Shown here piece after piece: positions 1 to 10,600 of a DNA stretch of 64,000 bases. The DNA is from Bolinopsis microptera (Eukaryota; Ctenophora; Tentaculata; Lobata; Bolinopsidae). The DNA is taken from NCBI RefSeq assembly GCF_026151205.1, contig NC_087072.1, positions 3,119,375 through 3,183,374 on the forward strand, in the 5' to 3' direction. The notes under the pieces were generated by a model. It ran no database searches, had not been told where the DNA came from, and worked only from the letters and a program-made list of their open reading frames with translations. Each line of letters opens with the position of its first letter. The first letter of the stretch is position 1. The translations under genes and the position numbers were made by a program.

Positions 1-579
1 AGGGATGAGGTTGTAAGAGACTTCTATGACAAAGGTGTCCCATATTTGTTGTCCATTCTTTTGCCTCTCATGTAACCTTGAACCTCAAAAAACGCGCACA
101 TCTGGTGCGGTGTAACAATGTTTGTGGATCAATTCAATGGATAAAAATTAATTATTTATCCAACTGCTTGTACTATATTTAAAATTATTTCCAGGCCGTA
201 GCTCTTATCTGCTGCGATTTTGTTAACGGTGATACTTGTAAAAATATATTTTCCAAATACTCCGGAAGACCGTCGATGGTTTACCTGAGGACCCCAGGCT
301 ATTATGTTCATTAACATAATAAAGAATAAAAGATATAATAAAGATTTGGCGGAATGACAGGCTGAGCGCGGCCCAGTAATCAATGGTCAAAGAATCCAAC
401 TTAGCGCGCTTTTTGATTTGTCCATTATTGATCATTAATGAGCTAGCCCGGCGCGCGCTACTTCGTAACACTTGCCTCGACACTCGAGAAGAAAGCGGCG
501 CGCGTTACTTCGAAGATATATTAGACGAGTAACATCTGTCTACGATCCAAACAAAAATGTTTAAACTTATAGTAATATT
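1..579. other. Non-coding repeat-associated flank
   Basis: I see no convincing gene here. The part at 455-540, with CTCGAGAAGAAAGC, TTCGAAGA and TTAGACGAGTAACAT in order, matches the reverse complement of about 63270-63345. The two ends of the window therefore carry related repeat material in opposite orientation. A small hairpin with stem CTCGA/TCGAG and a three-base loop lies near 476-488. Short open frames at 156-483 overlap on the minus strand and look random. Confidence 0.5.
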
Positions 580-676
580 TGTAGGTTTATAACCTAGCAG
601 AACGCGCGCCGAGTTGGACTCGCCGACGGAACAAATATTGGACGAGTACAACTATTTTACGAGTATCACCCGTTAA
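580..676 (-). repeat. Dispersed R-family repeat, copy 1 (reverse)
   Basis: This is a copy of a dispersed repeat. Read on the minus strand, its landmarks are TTAACGGGTGATACTCGTAAAATA, a GTCG(A/G)CGAGT block, CAACTCGGCGCGCG, and AGGTTATAAACCTACA at the far end. It contains a partial internal duplication, because an extra GGACGAGTACAAC separates the two ends. Copy 2 lies 85 bp away in inverted orientation, so 580-852 can fold back on itself. Confidence 0.6.
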
Positions 677-761
677 AGTTATATTGATTACACGCGTTAC
701 AGCATACATATTCCAAGCTTCGGGTTATGGCCATTCACGTAATACAATTCAGCCAATTTAA

Positions 762-852
762 TTAACGGGTGTGGGGTGGTACTCGTAAAATATTTGTTTC
801 ACCGTCGATGAGTTCAACTCGGCGTGAGTCTTGGTATAGGTTATTAACCTAG
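762..852 (+). repeat. Dispersed R-family repeat, copy 2
   Basis: This is the same repeat family in forward orientation: TTAACGGGTG, then ACTCGTAAAATATTTGTT, ACCGTCGATGAGTTC, AACTCGGCGTGAGTC and TATAGGTTATTAACCTA. It forms an inverted pair with the copy at 580-676. This resembles the two arms of a small foldback or MITE-like element. No coding potential is visible. Confidence 0.6.
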
Positions 853-1590
853 TAGTAAAACAAATTTAGTAAAACAAATTTAAATTTTGGTATTTATTAA
901 TAACAATCAAAACATATCATATCATAAAAATAAAGCCGCGCGTTGGTTGACTGCCTCAGTATGGTGAATAATTTAAGCTTGAAGGTGCCCTGCGCATTTA
1001 CAGAACATTATGCGGCGATCACATGATCACGAGGACCTGTGAGCGCCAAATTTAATTTAAACTTTCTAGAAATCGTACATCACTACGAGTTACTCATGCT
1101 TTTGAATTATAGGAGTGCGGATTGTCAGGTATTTCATTCATTCATACTTAATCGGTTTAAAGCTGTATATTTAGAGCTCACTATTGTTTGAACTATGAAA
1201 GCAGAACGTAAATAATGGACAATATACCGACGACAATACCAAAGACCCGAGTGCCGCATTGACTTTTCCGGATCCGTTTTTACCGAAGGCTTATCCACCA
1301 GTTACTCATGCTGCATGTATAGTCTGATAATATTTTGTTTTATCTCTAGCAAGCATTCTGTAAGTTGGAGTGTCGTATTTATTATAAAAGAGCCAGCCAA
1401 CCTCCGCATTACAATCTTTTGTATGCCAGGTTCGTTTATAAAATCTAATCATATAATAAGATTGATCCAATAGTCTAAGATGAACGGTATATCTTAGCTC
1501 ATCGTTATTAAAATCCTAATGGATGAATTAATCAAGTAATGTTCCCTTCCAACACAACTAAACAACAAACAAATGCTTGCTCACCAGTGG
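853..1590. other. Gene-free stretch
   Basis: No open frame, splice-bounded exon or clear repeat was recognised. The sequence is AT-rich intergenic DNA between the R-family foldback and the hairpin-rich region. Confidence 0.4.
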
Positions 1591-1599
1591 TGACGCAAT

Positions 1600-2190
1600 C
1601 GTAGGGGCATGCAGTTGGTTCAGATAACTCTCACCCCGACGACAGCGTCGAGAAATTATCAAATTATGCATTTGCGCCATACTGGACACATTTTATATTT
1701 AATATTTTGTGGTTTGTAGAAATTAGTGTCATCTAAAGTATAGCTTAATTGGCGAGCAAGCATCGTCCCACTCGGTGGGGACGAAAAACCAATCTAAATG
1801 CTAAAAATAAAAGTGCGAACTTTTATGCGGTCCAAAATAATTATTTTGAGATAACTGAAAATAAAATAAAATAAAATTTACAATTCACAATTTTAATTTC
1901 AGTTTTTATCAAGTTATTTTGTATACAAATTAACAAAAACTAGGATTATGAATTAAACTAGAATTATAAATTAAATAATAAGGACAGCCCCAGGGCGACC
2001 CAATTTAATATTTTAAAGTTAATAGTTAAGCACTACTTGTCATACGTTGTATGACCCGCCGCGCACGAAGTGCGCGGCTCCCCCTGTATCGTCAGGACGA
2101 TAAAGTGAAACGACCGTGGGGGTCGCAACGTGATACAAAGCACTACTAGGCCGCTGTGAGCGATGAATGATTGACATCGTCAGTCAACCT
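1600..2190. repeat. Hairpin-array element
   Basis: A non-coding stretch carries a series of short hairpins with very small loops. At 2039-2055 there is a 7-bp stem GTCATAC with loop GTT. At 2058-2078 there is a 9-bp stem GCCGCGCAC with loop GAA. At 2087-2102 there is a 7-bp stem TATCGTC with loop AG. At 2112-2127 there is CGACC...GGTCG, and near 2168-2184 GATTGAC with loop ATC and one mismatch. Weaker ones lie near 1637 (CGACG/CGTCG) and 1765 (GTCCCAC/GTGGGGAC). AGTGAAACGAC plus the following GGGGGTC and CGTGATACAA recur at 62587-62620. The ATC-loop hairpin recurs perfectly at 63941-63957. This looks like a non-autonomous, structure-rich repeat of unknown class. Confidence 0.5.
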
Positions 2191-2442
2191 AGTTGTAGGT
2201 TTATAATTTATTGACGTGTGCTCGATCCAAAGCTTGTATTGGAGTCCTAGCTGCTTTGCATGTTGCAACTTATATGATAGCATCGAATAGTCTTGATATA
2301 AATAATATGGACAATATTTCATATGAGGACATGTTCATTGAAAGTTCGACAAATCAAATCAAATCGACATTATTATTATAGCGTGTTCGACATAATTAGT
2401 ACGTACGTTTTGGTACGTTTTGGTGAGTTTGGCAGGGCGTGC

Positions 2443-2720
2443 TCAGGACAACTGCATCGAGTGCGTCCTCCTCCAGCTCAGCATTGAGTTATCGTTTGTC
2501 GGAGTGTAGCCCGGAACCGGTGGTGTGTCTGGGTACTGTTCCATAAATCTGCTTAGACCAACTTTGAAACTGTCTAGCAATGTGATACTCCGGAGCTCCG
2601 ATGGGAGCACGTTGAAGAGCTGAGCTGCTCTAACTCTAAATCTGTTGTCGTAATCTGTTCTTACCGACAACTGTGCGCTTTTGTTCATGGCTGGGATCTC
2701 TGCCTTAATACCATGCCTTT
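2443..2720 (-). pseudogene. LINE ORF2, C-terminal tail
   Basis: This is the C-terminal piece of the outer LINE, separated from its RT core by the nested insertion. It contains GIKAEIPAMNK, DNRFRVRAAQLFNVLP and SELRSITLLDSFK, the conserved end of CR1/L2/Jockey ORF2 proteins, and stops at 2443-2445. It extends upstream of the first ATG (2688) to the target-site copy at 2721. This shows the ATG is not a true start. Confidence 0.8.
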
Positions 2721-2730
2721 GATGAGACTT
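2721..2730. repeat. Left target-site duplication of nested LINE
   Basis: GATGAGACTT here matches 4584-4593 exactly. Removing the insert plus one copy restores a continuous outer LINE frame. This supports a true target-site duplication and not a chance match. Confidence 0.8.
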
Positions 2731-4056
2731 TCTCTCAACCCAGATATAGGGGTTTACAAGTTTGCAGATGATGGAACATTAAGAGTCAGAGGTGAAACCA
2801 CACACCAGTGTCTTCTGAACCTACAAATGACATGCGATGCTATCTATAAATGGAGTATAACGTGGAGAATGATAATAAACTGTGATCCTGGAAAGACTGA
2901 ACTAATTGGATTTGGTACCGCAGAAAACGATGCAAAGCTTCTTCCAGTGTCATTTCATCTTGGCAGCAACAAGATCCTGTTTGTCGAAAAGACCAAAGTA
3001 TTAGGCTTGATAATGGATAGGAAGCTCACTTACATTGATCATGCAAAGGATATTAACAGAAAGATACTTGGCCGGTGGGCTACAATATGCAAATATACAA
3101 ACCGCAACTGGGGATTCAGACAACATGTCATCGTCAGGCTAATTGAAGTTCTCATATATTCACGAATTCATTACGCTGGAACTGTCTGGATCAATAATCG
3201 AAGTATCAAAGAAGTCGAAAGTGCTTGGTATAGGACTATTAAGGCAGCTTTGGGTGCAGTGTTCAATGTAAGAATGTCCACAGCTGAAATGATATTAGGT
3301 GTGTTGCCACTAACCATATCAAACAAAGTGAACTCGGTGAAGCACCTCCTAAAACTAAATATATTTCCTGATATAGAGGATCCACTGAAAAAACTCATCG
3401 ATGCCCAAACCCAATCAGGCAGTTATAGCCCACTCACTGGAAAGATAAAAGATGTATTTCAGTTTCTATTGTGGAAATCTTCGATACACCCTGAACACTT
3501 CACCAAGGAGGATCAAAACATCATAAACAACCATGACCTTGAGAAATTCTCCAGTTTATCAACAAAAGGATGCAGCTACAGTAAATTGGTTATGAAACAT
3601 TACAGTGAACAGCTTTGGCAATCTTCCGTAAACAGCCAGTATCAGTTGGAAGGTTATACAGAGGCACCTACAGTGAGCACCACAAAGCTTAAGTTTCCGC
3701 CCAAAACAACAAGGCAACTTGAAACCCTATTCCTAAGTCTGTTCTACCCCAACAACATCATGAATGAATTTCTTCACCGGTTCAACAGCAGCAAATTTGA
3801 TTCTCCACTGTGTGAATGTGGACGAGGGGAGCAAAACTCACTTCACCTGCTTATCTTCTGTCATGATATAAAACTAAATAAAAGGAACAGCATGAGTGAG
3901 CTTCTCAAAAGACACCCATTCCACAACATCTTTAACCAGGGCTATGGTGGAAATTCAATGTTAATATCATGGAGCAGACTTCGTGAGTTCTTTGATTTAG
4001 CGGTTGAAATAACAAGGGATGCAGAAGAATTCCTTCGAACAGAGATAAAACTGTAA
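2731..4056 (+). pseudogene. Partial LINE reverse transcriptase (C-terminal half)
   Basis: An open frame of about 440 codons starts within RT. The FADDG motif C lies about 10 residues in, followed by KTKVLGLIMDRKLTY, the usual region after the catalytic aspartates. A C-terminal cysteine-rich motif CECGRGEQNSLHLLIFC (near 3811-3861) matches the zinc-knuckle-like CxC...H...C found after RT in several non-LTR clades. Motifs A and B are missing, so the product cannot be active. The ATG at 2713 belongs to the outer element and is not a real start. The clade is uncertain (Jockey/I group possible). The long undisturbed frame suggests a fairly recent insertion. Confidence 0.8.
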
Positions 4057-4583
4057 ACAGTGTGTCATATTCCAACTACTACACCATCCCTATGATTAGT
4101 GAGCCGGGTTCAATGTTAGACCGGACGAAGCATATGTATCGTGAACCGGGTTAATCAAGACCGGACGAAAAAATGGTTACATCTCAACAACGGATAATAC
4201 TACAGAGGTGCCATTACAGTTAAATTCTGTTACCTGAACTCTAATAAACAGTTTTGATATTATAGCATATACTATAATATTATGAAAGATATTTTACGAC
4301 AAATAGAGGTTGTTTACTCATTTATACACCAAAGGTTGGTGTTATTTTAACTAATTTATTATTGTTAATAAAGTTTATATATTGAGAATTTTATACAGTA
4401 GTCTATAGACCAATTAAATTATTTTACTGGTCACGTGTATGGTTAAGAGTTTTATGACATTGAATGAATCTATTTATTACGAGTATTAAGGACTGCTAGT
4501 ATATTTTATTTATTTGTTTTCACTTCTGCACGTTTAGGCAGTTGCTCTTGTGGCCAGAGTTTTAGAGTTATATATATATATAT
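2731..4583 (+). mobile_element. Nested plus-strand LINE, 5'-truncated
   Basis: A second, different LINE is inserted into the minus-strand one. Its left boundary follows GATGAGACTT at 2721-2730. Its right end is a (TA)n run at about 4569-4583, directly followed by the second GATGAGACTT at 4584-4593. It is 5'-truncated inside the RT domain, keeping the C-terminal half and a 3' UTR of about 530 bp. The 3' UTR holds two similar blocks, GTGAGCCGGGTTCA...GACCGGACGAAG and GTGAACCGGGTTAA...GACCGGACGAAA, near 4099-4170. Truncation, tail and target duplication are what target-primed reverse transcription leaves. Confidence 0.8.
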
Positions 4584-4593
4584 GATGAGACTT
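4584..4593. repeat. Right target-site duplication of nested LINE
   Basis: This is the second copy of GATGAGACTT, directly after the (TA)n tail of the nested LINE. Confidence 0.8.
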
Positions 4594-5622
4594 GAACTCG
4601 AAGCCCGTATCGTTCGGAGCATGTTCATTAAGAATTTTCCATACATGAATAATAGAATAACGCTCTCTCCGCCTCTGGAGGGACATCAACTTAAGCTTCT
4701 TCAGCCTGTCCCAGTACTGGAGATCACGGCAGCCAGATATCTTTCTAGTAAAGGATCTCTGTACAGTCTCCAGCTTTTGTATCTCTGTGACTTTTGTAGG
4801 GTTCCAGACTGGACAGCAGTACTCTAGCTTGGAGCGAACCATGCTTTTGTATAAAGTCAGCATGACTACTTGTGACCGGTCTCTAAAGGCACTCAATGTC
4901 CAAGCCGCCATTTTTCTAGCTCCTTGAACTGTCTTCTCAATGTGAGGACCCCATGACCTACTGCTGCTAACATACACTCCAAGGTCTCTGACAGTTTCCT
5001 GTGATGATATTGCGTGTCCTTTTGGTGTAGTATACTCAACAGTCTCTGGGTAGAACGGGAGCTCTCTTAGAGCGTTTGATCCATTCAGGGGGTAGTTTAC
5101 AACCTCAAACTTCTGTTCGTGTAGCTCCATGTTGTTAACACGTGACCACTCGATGACTATGTTGAGATCATCTTGCAGTAACTCCACACTACTCATTCCT
5201 CGGATAGCCCCAATCAGCTTTGTGTCGTCTGCAAAGCTGAATCCGTTACTATAGCTAATGCTGTTCAACAGATCGTTGATGTACAGGATAAATAGGATCG
5301 GTCCTAGGACTGTCCCTTGTGGCACCCCACTTGCCACTGGCTGGAAGGATGATTTGCGACCTTCAACAACGACTGTTTGTTTTCTGTTTAGCAAAAACTC
5401 TTTGATCCACCTTAAAACCTGACCACCAATTCCGTATCGACCAAGCTTGGCTAGCAGCACTGCATGGTCGACCTTGTCAAAAGCTTTGGCAAAGTCGAGG
5501 TAAATCACATCAACTTCTTCATCATTGTTGAGTGATTTGTAGATCTGTTCGATGTGACTGAGAAGCTGCGTCATGCAACTCCTCTTTTTTCTGAACCCAT
5601 GCTGGTTCGTATTGATCATCAT
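4594..5622 (-). pseudogene. LINE ORF2, reverse transcriptase core
   Basis: This continues the minus-strand LINE frame. The reverse transcriptase catalytic motifs are intact: YLDFAKAFDKVDH (first aspartate, motif A), SGVPQGTVLGPILF (motif B) and FADDTKL (motif C, the FADD variant of YADD). The thumb-like region follows, with LEYCCPVWNP and LKLMSLQRRRERYS, typical of CR1/L2/Jockey elements. The frame is broken at FKSH by the insertion whose (TA)n tail ends at 4583. The open frame reads on into insert sequence down to 4534, which is artefactual. Confidence 0.9.
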
Positions 5623-5628
5623 GTTCTC

Positions 5629-6426
5629 TTACAAATGACGAACCAGGTTTTTTCTGATTACACGCTCAAATGTCTTTATGATGTGCGAGGTTAAAGACAC
5701 TGGTCTATAGTTTGCTGGGTCCGTTCTGTCCCCCTTCTTATAGATAGGGGTGATATATTGGGTCTTTAATTCCGCTGGTATATACCCACTGCTGAACGAT
5801 TCCTGCCAGAGGAGTGTAAGGGGGTCTGCAAGTTGTTCTTTGCAGGCTGTGAGTATCCTAGCAGGAATCTCTCCGTCAGGTGCGGCCGAATAGGGATCCA
5901 GTTCTCCTAATGCTTCAATGATATCTTTTCTTGTGAAGCTTAGCTCGTTGAATCCGGAATCCAGTCCCTGAGGTAATCCTTGACTCTTCATACATTCATC
6001 AATATCGGCACTCATAGGGTTACTAAATACCTTCTGGTACTGCTTCTGAAGTAACTCTGCCTTGATACTGGGGTCGTCCACTAATACCCCAGTCTCATCT
6101 CTCAACACCGGGATCGTAGATCTGGTCTTCTGGAGACGCTTGGCATACGAAAAGAAGTATTTGGGGTTCTTCTTTATTGCATCGACTGCCCGGAGTTCTT
6201 CTTTGTTCAGTTTCTCAAGGGTCCCTTCCTGTATGAAGTAACACAGCAGTGAAACCTCCGTTTTCAGTTTAGGGATTAAACTCGAGCTAGGATTCATTTC
6301 CTGTAATGCACGTATCCTAGCATTCATCTTCCTTCGTCTTCTTTTCATGACATAAACGAGCTTATTCCCTCTTCTCTTTCTTGAGGTAATCTCCGCTGCA
6401 CTTTCTTTCTTTGGGGAGAACTCCAA
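5629..6426 (-). pseudogene. LINE ORF2, pre-RT and RT N-terminal part
   Basis: This is an open minus-strand stretch of 265 codons, with no proper ATG at its upstream end. A basic segment (KRRRRK near residue 30) is followed by the region leading into reverse transcriptase, including APDGEIPARIL and the RT entry motif YKKGDRTDPANYRPVSLTS. It ends at a TAA (5629-5631). The same reading frame resumes immediately with the next piece at 5622, so this is a nonsense mutation and not a frameshift. There is no endonuclease domain upstream. Elements of this kind copy their RNA at a nicked target, but this copy cannot make a full protein. Confidence 0.85.
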
Positions 6427-6569
6427 GGTTATCTAGAGCACTGTTAGCTTGAACACTTCCAGAAAAGCGTAGTTTCATTTTGACATATTAACCTTTGTCT
6501 TTGTTACTACAGCTGCCAAATTAGTATCCCTTGGTCTAAAATGTTGTAGATTATGTCAACATTTTCAAA

Positions 6570-7612
6570 TTTCAGCTTTCCACGATAAAAAATTCACTGT
6601 TTTTACTGGATTTTTCTTGAATGACCACCTAGCAAGGTCAATGTATGGCACAAGACACGATTGATACTGAAAGTTCTATTCCCAAAGAAAGCTCTGATAA
6701 ACGAAAAATCATCAGAATAAAAGAAGAGATTTTGCAAGACTTTAGAAGAGAAGCTTTTCTGCTGTCTCCTTGACCGAAATTTTACAATTTTGACTGAATT
6801 TGTGACCAGTGACCAATCAGCGAGGTCGGTGAGAGTGACACAAGTCTTCATCAAGGTACTGGAACCTGTATAACCTGTAAAAACTTTGATGGAATGTAAA
6901 TTTTGAAAATGTCCTACCGGTGGGACATTTTAATATTTCAGCTTTTCACGACCCAAATTTCACTGTTCTGACCGAATTTTTCTTGTATGACCACCTAGCA
7001 AGGTAAGTGAGGATGGCACAAGGCACAATTGAGGTACTGAAAGTTCTATTTCCAATGAAAGCTTTTAAAAACGGAAAATCATCAGAATATAAGAAGAGAT
7101 TTTGCAAGACTTTTGAAGAGATGCTTTTCTGCCATCTCCTTGACCGAAATTTGACTGAATTTTTGACCATGGACCAATCAGTGAGGTCGGTGAGAGTGAC
7201 AGAAGTCGCCATCAACGTACTGGAACCTGTATATCTGGTAAAAACTTTGATGGAATGAAAATTCTGAAAATGTCCTACCGGTAGGATATTTTCAGATATC
7301 AGCTTTGCTCGACCACAATTTCACTGTTTGACTGAATTGTTCTTCAATAACCAATTTGTGAGTTTACTCTGGATGGTACAAGACACGAATGAGGTACTGA
7401 AAGCTAGATTATGAAAGAGAACTTTGATAATCAGAAAATCGACAGAAATCAGAAGGAGATTTTTTAACAGAAGCTTTTCCGCTGTTTGTTAGCCAGAAAT
7501 TTCACACTTTTGGCAGAACTTTTGACCACTGACCAATCAGTGAGGTCAGTTTGAGTGACGCAAGTCACAATTGAGGTGATGGGAGCAGTGTGATTCCGTC
7601 AAAAAAATGAAA
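6570..7612. repeat. ~360-bp satellite, three copies, dimeric unit
   Basis: Three diverged tandem units begin near 6571, 6937 and 7298 (spacing 366 and 361 bp). Each starts with a TTCAGCTTT-like block and contains GACCACCTAGCAAGGT, ATCATCAGAAT and GAAGAGATTTTGCAAGAC. Each unit also appears to be an old dimer. The half beginning CTGGATTTTTCTTG...GACCACCTAGCAAGGT is related to the half beginning CTGAATTTGTGACC...GACCAATCAGCGAGGT. The junctions between units carry a short palindrome, TGTCCTACCGGTGGGACA or a variant. Open frames inside it are by-products. Confidence 0.75.
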
Positions 7613-7699
7613 TTTTGGTTCAGGAAAGTTTATATTTACATACATTTTGGTTATTTCCCATTTAAAAAAGCTTTTTCTGGAACTTGAACTTTTAATTGA

Positions 7700-10600
7700 A
7701 TGGTTGATCCTTTAAGGATGCCAAGATTTCAGCAAGTAAGTGAAGGTCACGTGAGCACAGCTACTGAAATTCTCTGGAATGTTGGTCAGGACGTGTATGC
7801 CCCAATAAAGCCAGTTCCCTTGTGTCCTGTTTGCTCAGGTCTTGCTTCTGTAATCAAAACGTAAGTGACTGCAGTTTAAAGATTATCCTTTGTCCAATCT
7901 CTGATTTAACTTGTTAGTGCTTGATATAAAAATGTAGTATACTGTGACTTAATTTAGATTAAAGAAGCGGGAGCTGAGCGATGTGGAAGAAATAATGGAT
8001 GCTAGAGAAGCTGCTGGTACTTGCTTAGTAATGAGGTAAGATATCTAGTTACAATAACAGAGGTAACCGTTAACCTGGTAACAGTTACCTTAGTAACGGT
8101 TAACACCTAAGACAGCGAAATAAGGGTGGATACAGATCACTAATTCCTTTCAAGGACATTACCGATTGCTATGATCTGGGGGTGGTTAAACCTTGATTCC
8201 TGTATTAATGACGAAAGTTACTTTTGGGTTCAATGTGCATACTGCATAATAGGGCTCAGAGTGTTAGACGAGTGCATCAAGGTTTCTAAATATTCAGATT
8301 GGTCAAAAATGTTGGGTTTATTTTTATTTCATGGCTTTTAGTGAAATGTGATCACTTTATTTGAATATGATCGCAATGTCGAATGTCGATATAAAGAAAG
8401 TATGCGAAAGTTGCGAACCTTACTGTATTATTATTATATATAACTTTATAACTATTAAATTTTTAAATTGTGTAAATGGTGTGTTGCCTTGGTAACAGTA
8501 ACTCAAAAGTGACTCGACCGCTAGAAAGTTAAATTTGATACTGCCAAATCTTTTGTTAAAGCCGTGCGAGAGTTCTATGACATATTTTCCTCACCCTCTT
8601 AGTCGAGTTTATTCGCGAGAATACAGATTATAAAATACACGTTTTTAAAACTTTAGAGGTTCTTCAAGACTTTGACTTTTAAATAAAACTAATGAAAACA
8701 CACAAAGTATTCCTAATATGTATTATCGGGGGATATTTGTTGCTACAGTCAACAAAAACATTTATCCGCAGTGAGATTCTAAAGCAGCTGATAGACATGA
8801 TGGCAAACGTAGAGGAGATTATCGAGCGTGAGAATAGGACTAAGCTTTTTGAGGTTTGTCTTCTACTCTATGCATTATGCACTAAACAGTTTTCTTATTG
8901 TTTTGTTTTCGTTATCTTAAAATAAAGTCAGTAGAAGATAACTGAATAAAACTGTTTGTCCAGTCCGTCTATTTCAAGACAGTGAGTATAGTTTCTCAAG
9001 GAGACTGAATTCTAAAAACCGGCCTCGCTCTTTTCATAATTTAATTACTTATATTACTTATATTAATTCATTACTTAAATTACTCGATGTCTGAAATTTA
9101 GACAGATTGCTAGAATACTGGGAGCTATTGATCAATTTCATATGTTTTATTTATTACGCTTCTCTTTTGTCTTTAGTGCACTAACTTTGTATAATTTGTA
9201 TACTATTACATTTGAAATTAACTGTAGTTACTAGTAAACTACCGAGCTCTGTCTTCGGTAGATCTCCTCGATATTTAGCGGCGAAACTGCCGTTAGATAG
9301 GTAGGTAGTTTACATTTTTATCGTTATTTCATGCTCTTAGTTTTAGTCTCATCGAGCACTTTGCAGAAAACTAATCAATAATTAGTACATAATTAGTAAT
9401 ATTAATCAGTACATTACTAATGATAAAGTACATTAGTACTAATAATATTTCAAATAAAATACATTCTTTACCCCAGATTGACTTGTGTATTGGGTCACTA
9501 CAAAGTCTAGCTACAGCATCTCAAAAGAAGATGGAAACATTAGTTGAACGACTTGAGCTCTTTTCTCCTGATCACTCCCAGCTGAAGGTTAAAACTCGTT
9601 ATTTTGTGGTATATCATGTCAAAATATTAAGATGCAGAGTTTGAGTAAGGTCTATGGAAGTCTGGGTAATATCCAAGATGCCCGAACAGTTAGGCTAGAC
9701 AACGTTTTAGGTAATGTTCAGGAGTACAGTAAGGTTAAAGGTTAAAGACTACCTAAAGTCTACCCCAACTTTAACCCTTACTCTAACCCTAACAAGTTGT
9801 CGACCCTTAGTGCCAGGCTTCATAGATACTACCGACCTCTGTTACACAGCACACACTGTTACACAGCACACACTGTTACACAGCACACACTGTTACACAG
9901 CACACACTGTTACACAGCACACACTGTTACACAGCACACACTGTTACACAGCACACACTGTTACACAGCACACACTGTCTTGTTTGCTCTTGTACCAGTT
10001 TACTCTTCCAGGAGTTATACACAGCAAAGTAATCACCGTATTGCATGACAACCTTCGCCTGTTCTTATTTACATTTAATAAAGACAGTTCGTTGTGTATT
10101 GTGTGACACGCCATATTTTGTGACATGTAGTATTTTGCACCTGCACCCTCACACCGTTGACTCGACTCCATCACCAATTCAATTATACCTTTTTCGTTAC
10201 CATGGTTATGTAGAAAATTTAAGCCCGCATGCTCCCTTTATTCGCGAATTTCATTATGATCGGTGGCAAATAGGGTGTCGCTGATGACGACTGGTCACCT
10301 GATATCCATTTACCGCTCATATTGAAATGCTTTACCTCAGATGACACACTTGTAAAGTTCGGAGATTTTTTATTAGCAGTAAGGCAGTTTTATATCATAA
10401 ATATCATGCTGCAATTGTGTTACCGCGGTTGCACATGGTGCAATTAATACATAAGCTGGCCCAACATGTCACTTTTTGCAGCGCATACAAAATAGTTTGG
10501 AGGGCGCGCAAACATAATATATTAAAAAGGTAGATATCGTGAAAGTAATTAAATGCGCGTTGCGCGTCTTATCACTGAAAAGTCTTTATTTCTGAATTCG

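Larger units (their letters stand above)
2345..6426 (-). mobile_element. CR1/L2-like LINE, 5'-truncated and interrupted
   Basis: This minus-strand non-LTR retrotransposon covers, from 5' to 3', 6426-4594 and then 2720 down to about 2345. It encodes the pre-RT region, a reverse transcriptase and the CR1/L2/Jockey-type C-terminal tail (FRVRAAQLFN followed by LPSELR). A plus-strand LINE (2731-4583) is inserted in the middle, flanked by the direct repeat GATGAGACTT at 2721-2730 and 4584-4593. When the insert and one repeat are ignored, the outer frame continues across the site. The apurinic-type endonuclease domain is absent, so the copy is 5'-truncated. The 3' end near 2345-2370 carries a short GATTT-type tail (minus strand). 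One in-frame stop at 5629-5631 splits the remaining frame. The copy is presumably dead. Confidence 0.85.

Noticed and set aside
2713-2730. ATG at 2713 as a start for the plus-strand RT frame
   Set aside because: These bases belong to the outer LINE and its target-site copy. The nested element only begins after 2730.
9765-9795. Telomere-like CTAACCCTAAC
   Set aside because: Only one or two units occur (also near 22045). They are not tandem TTAGGG arrays.
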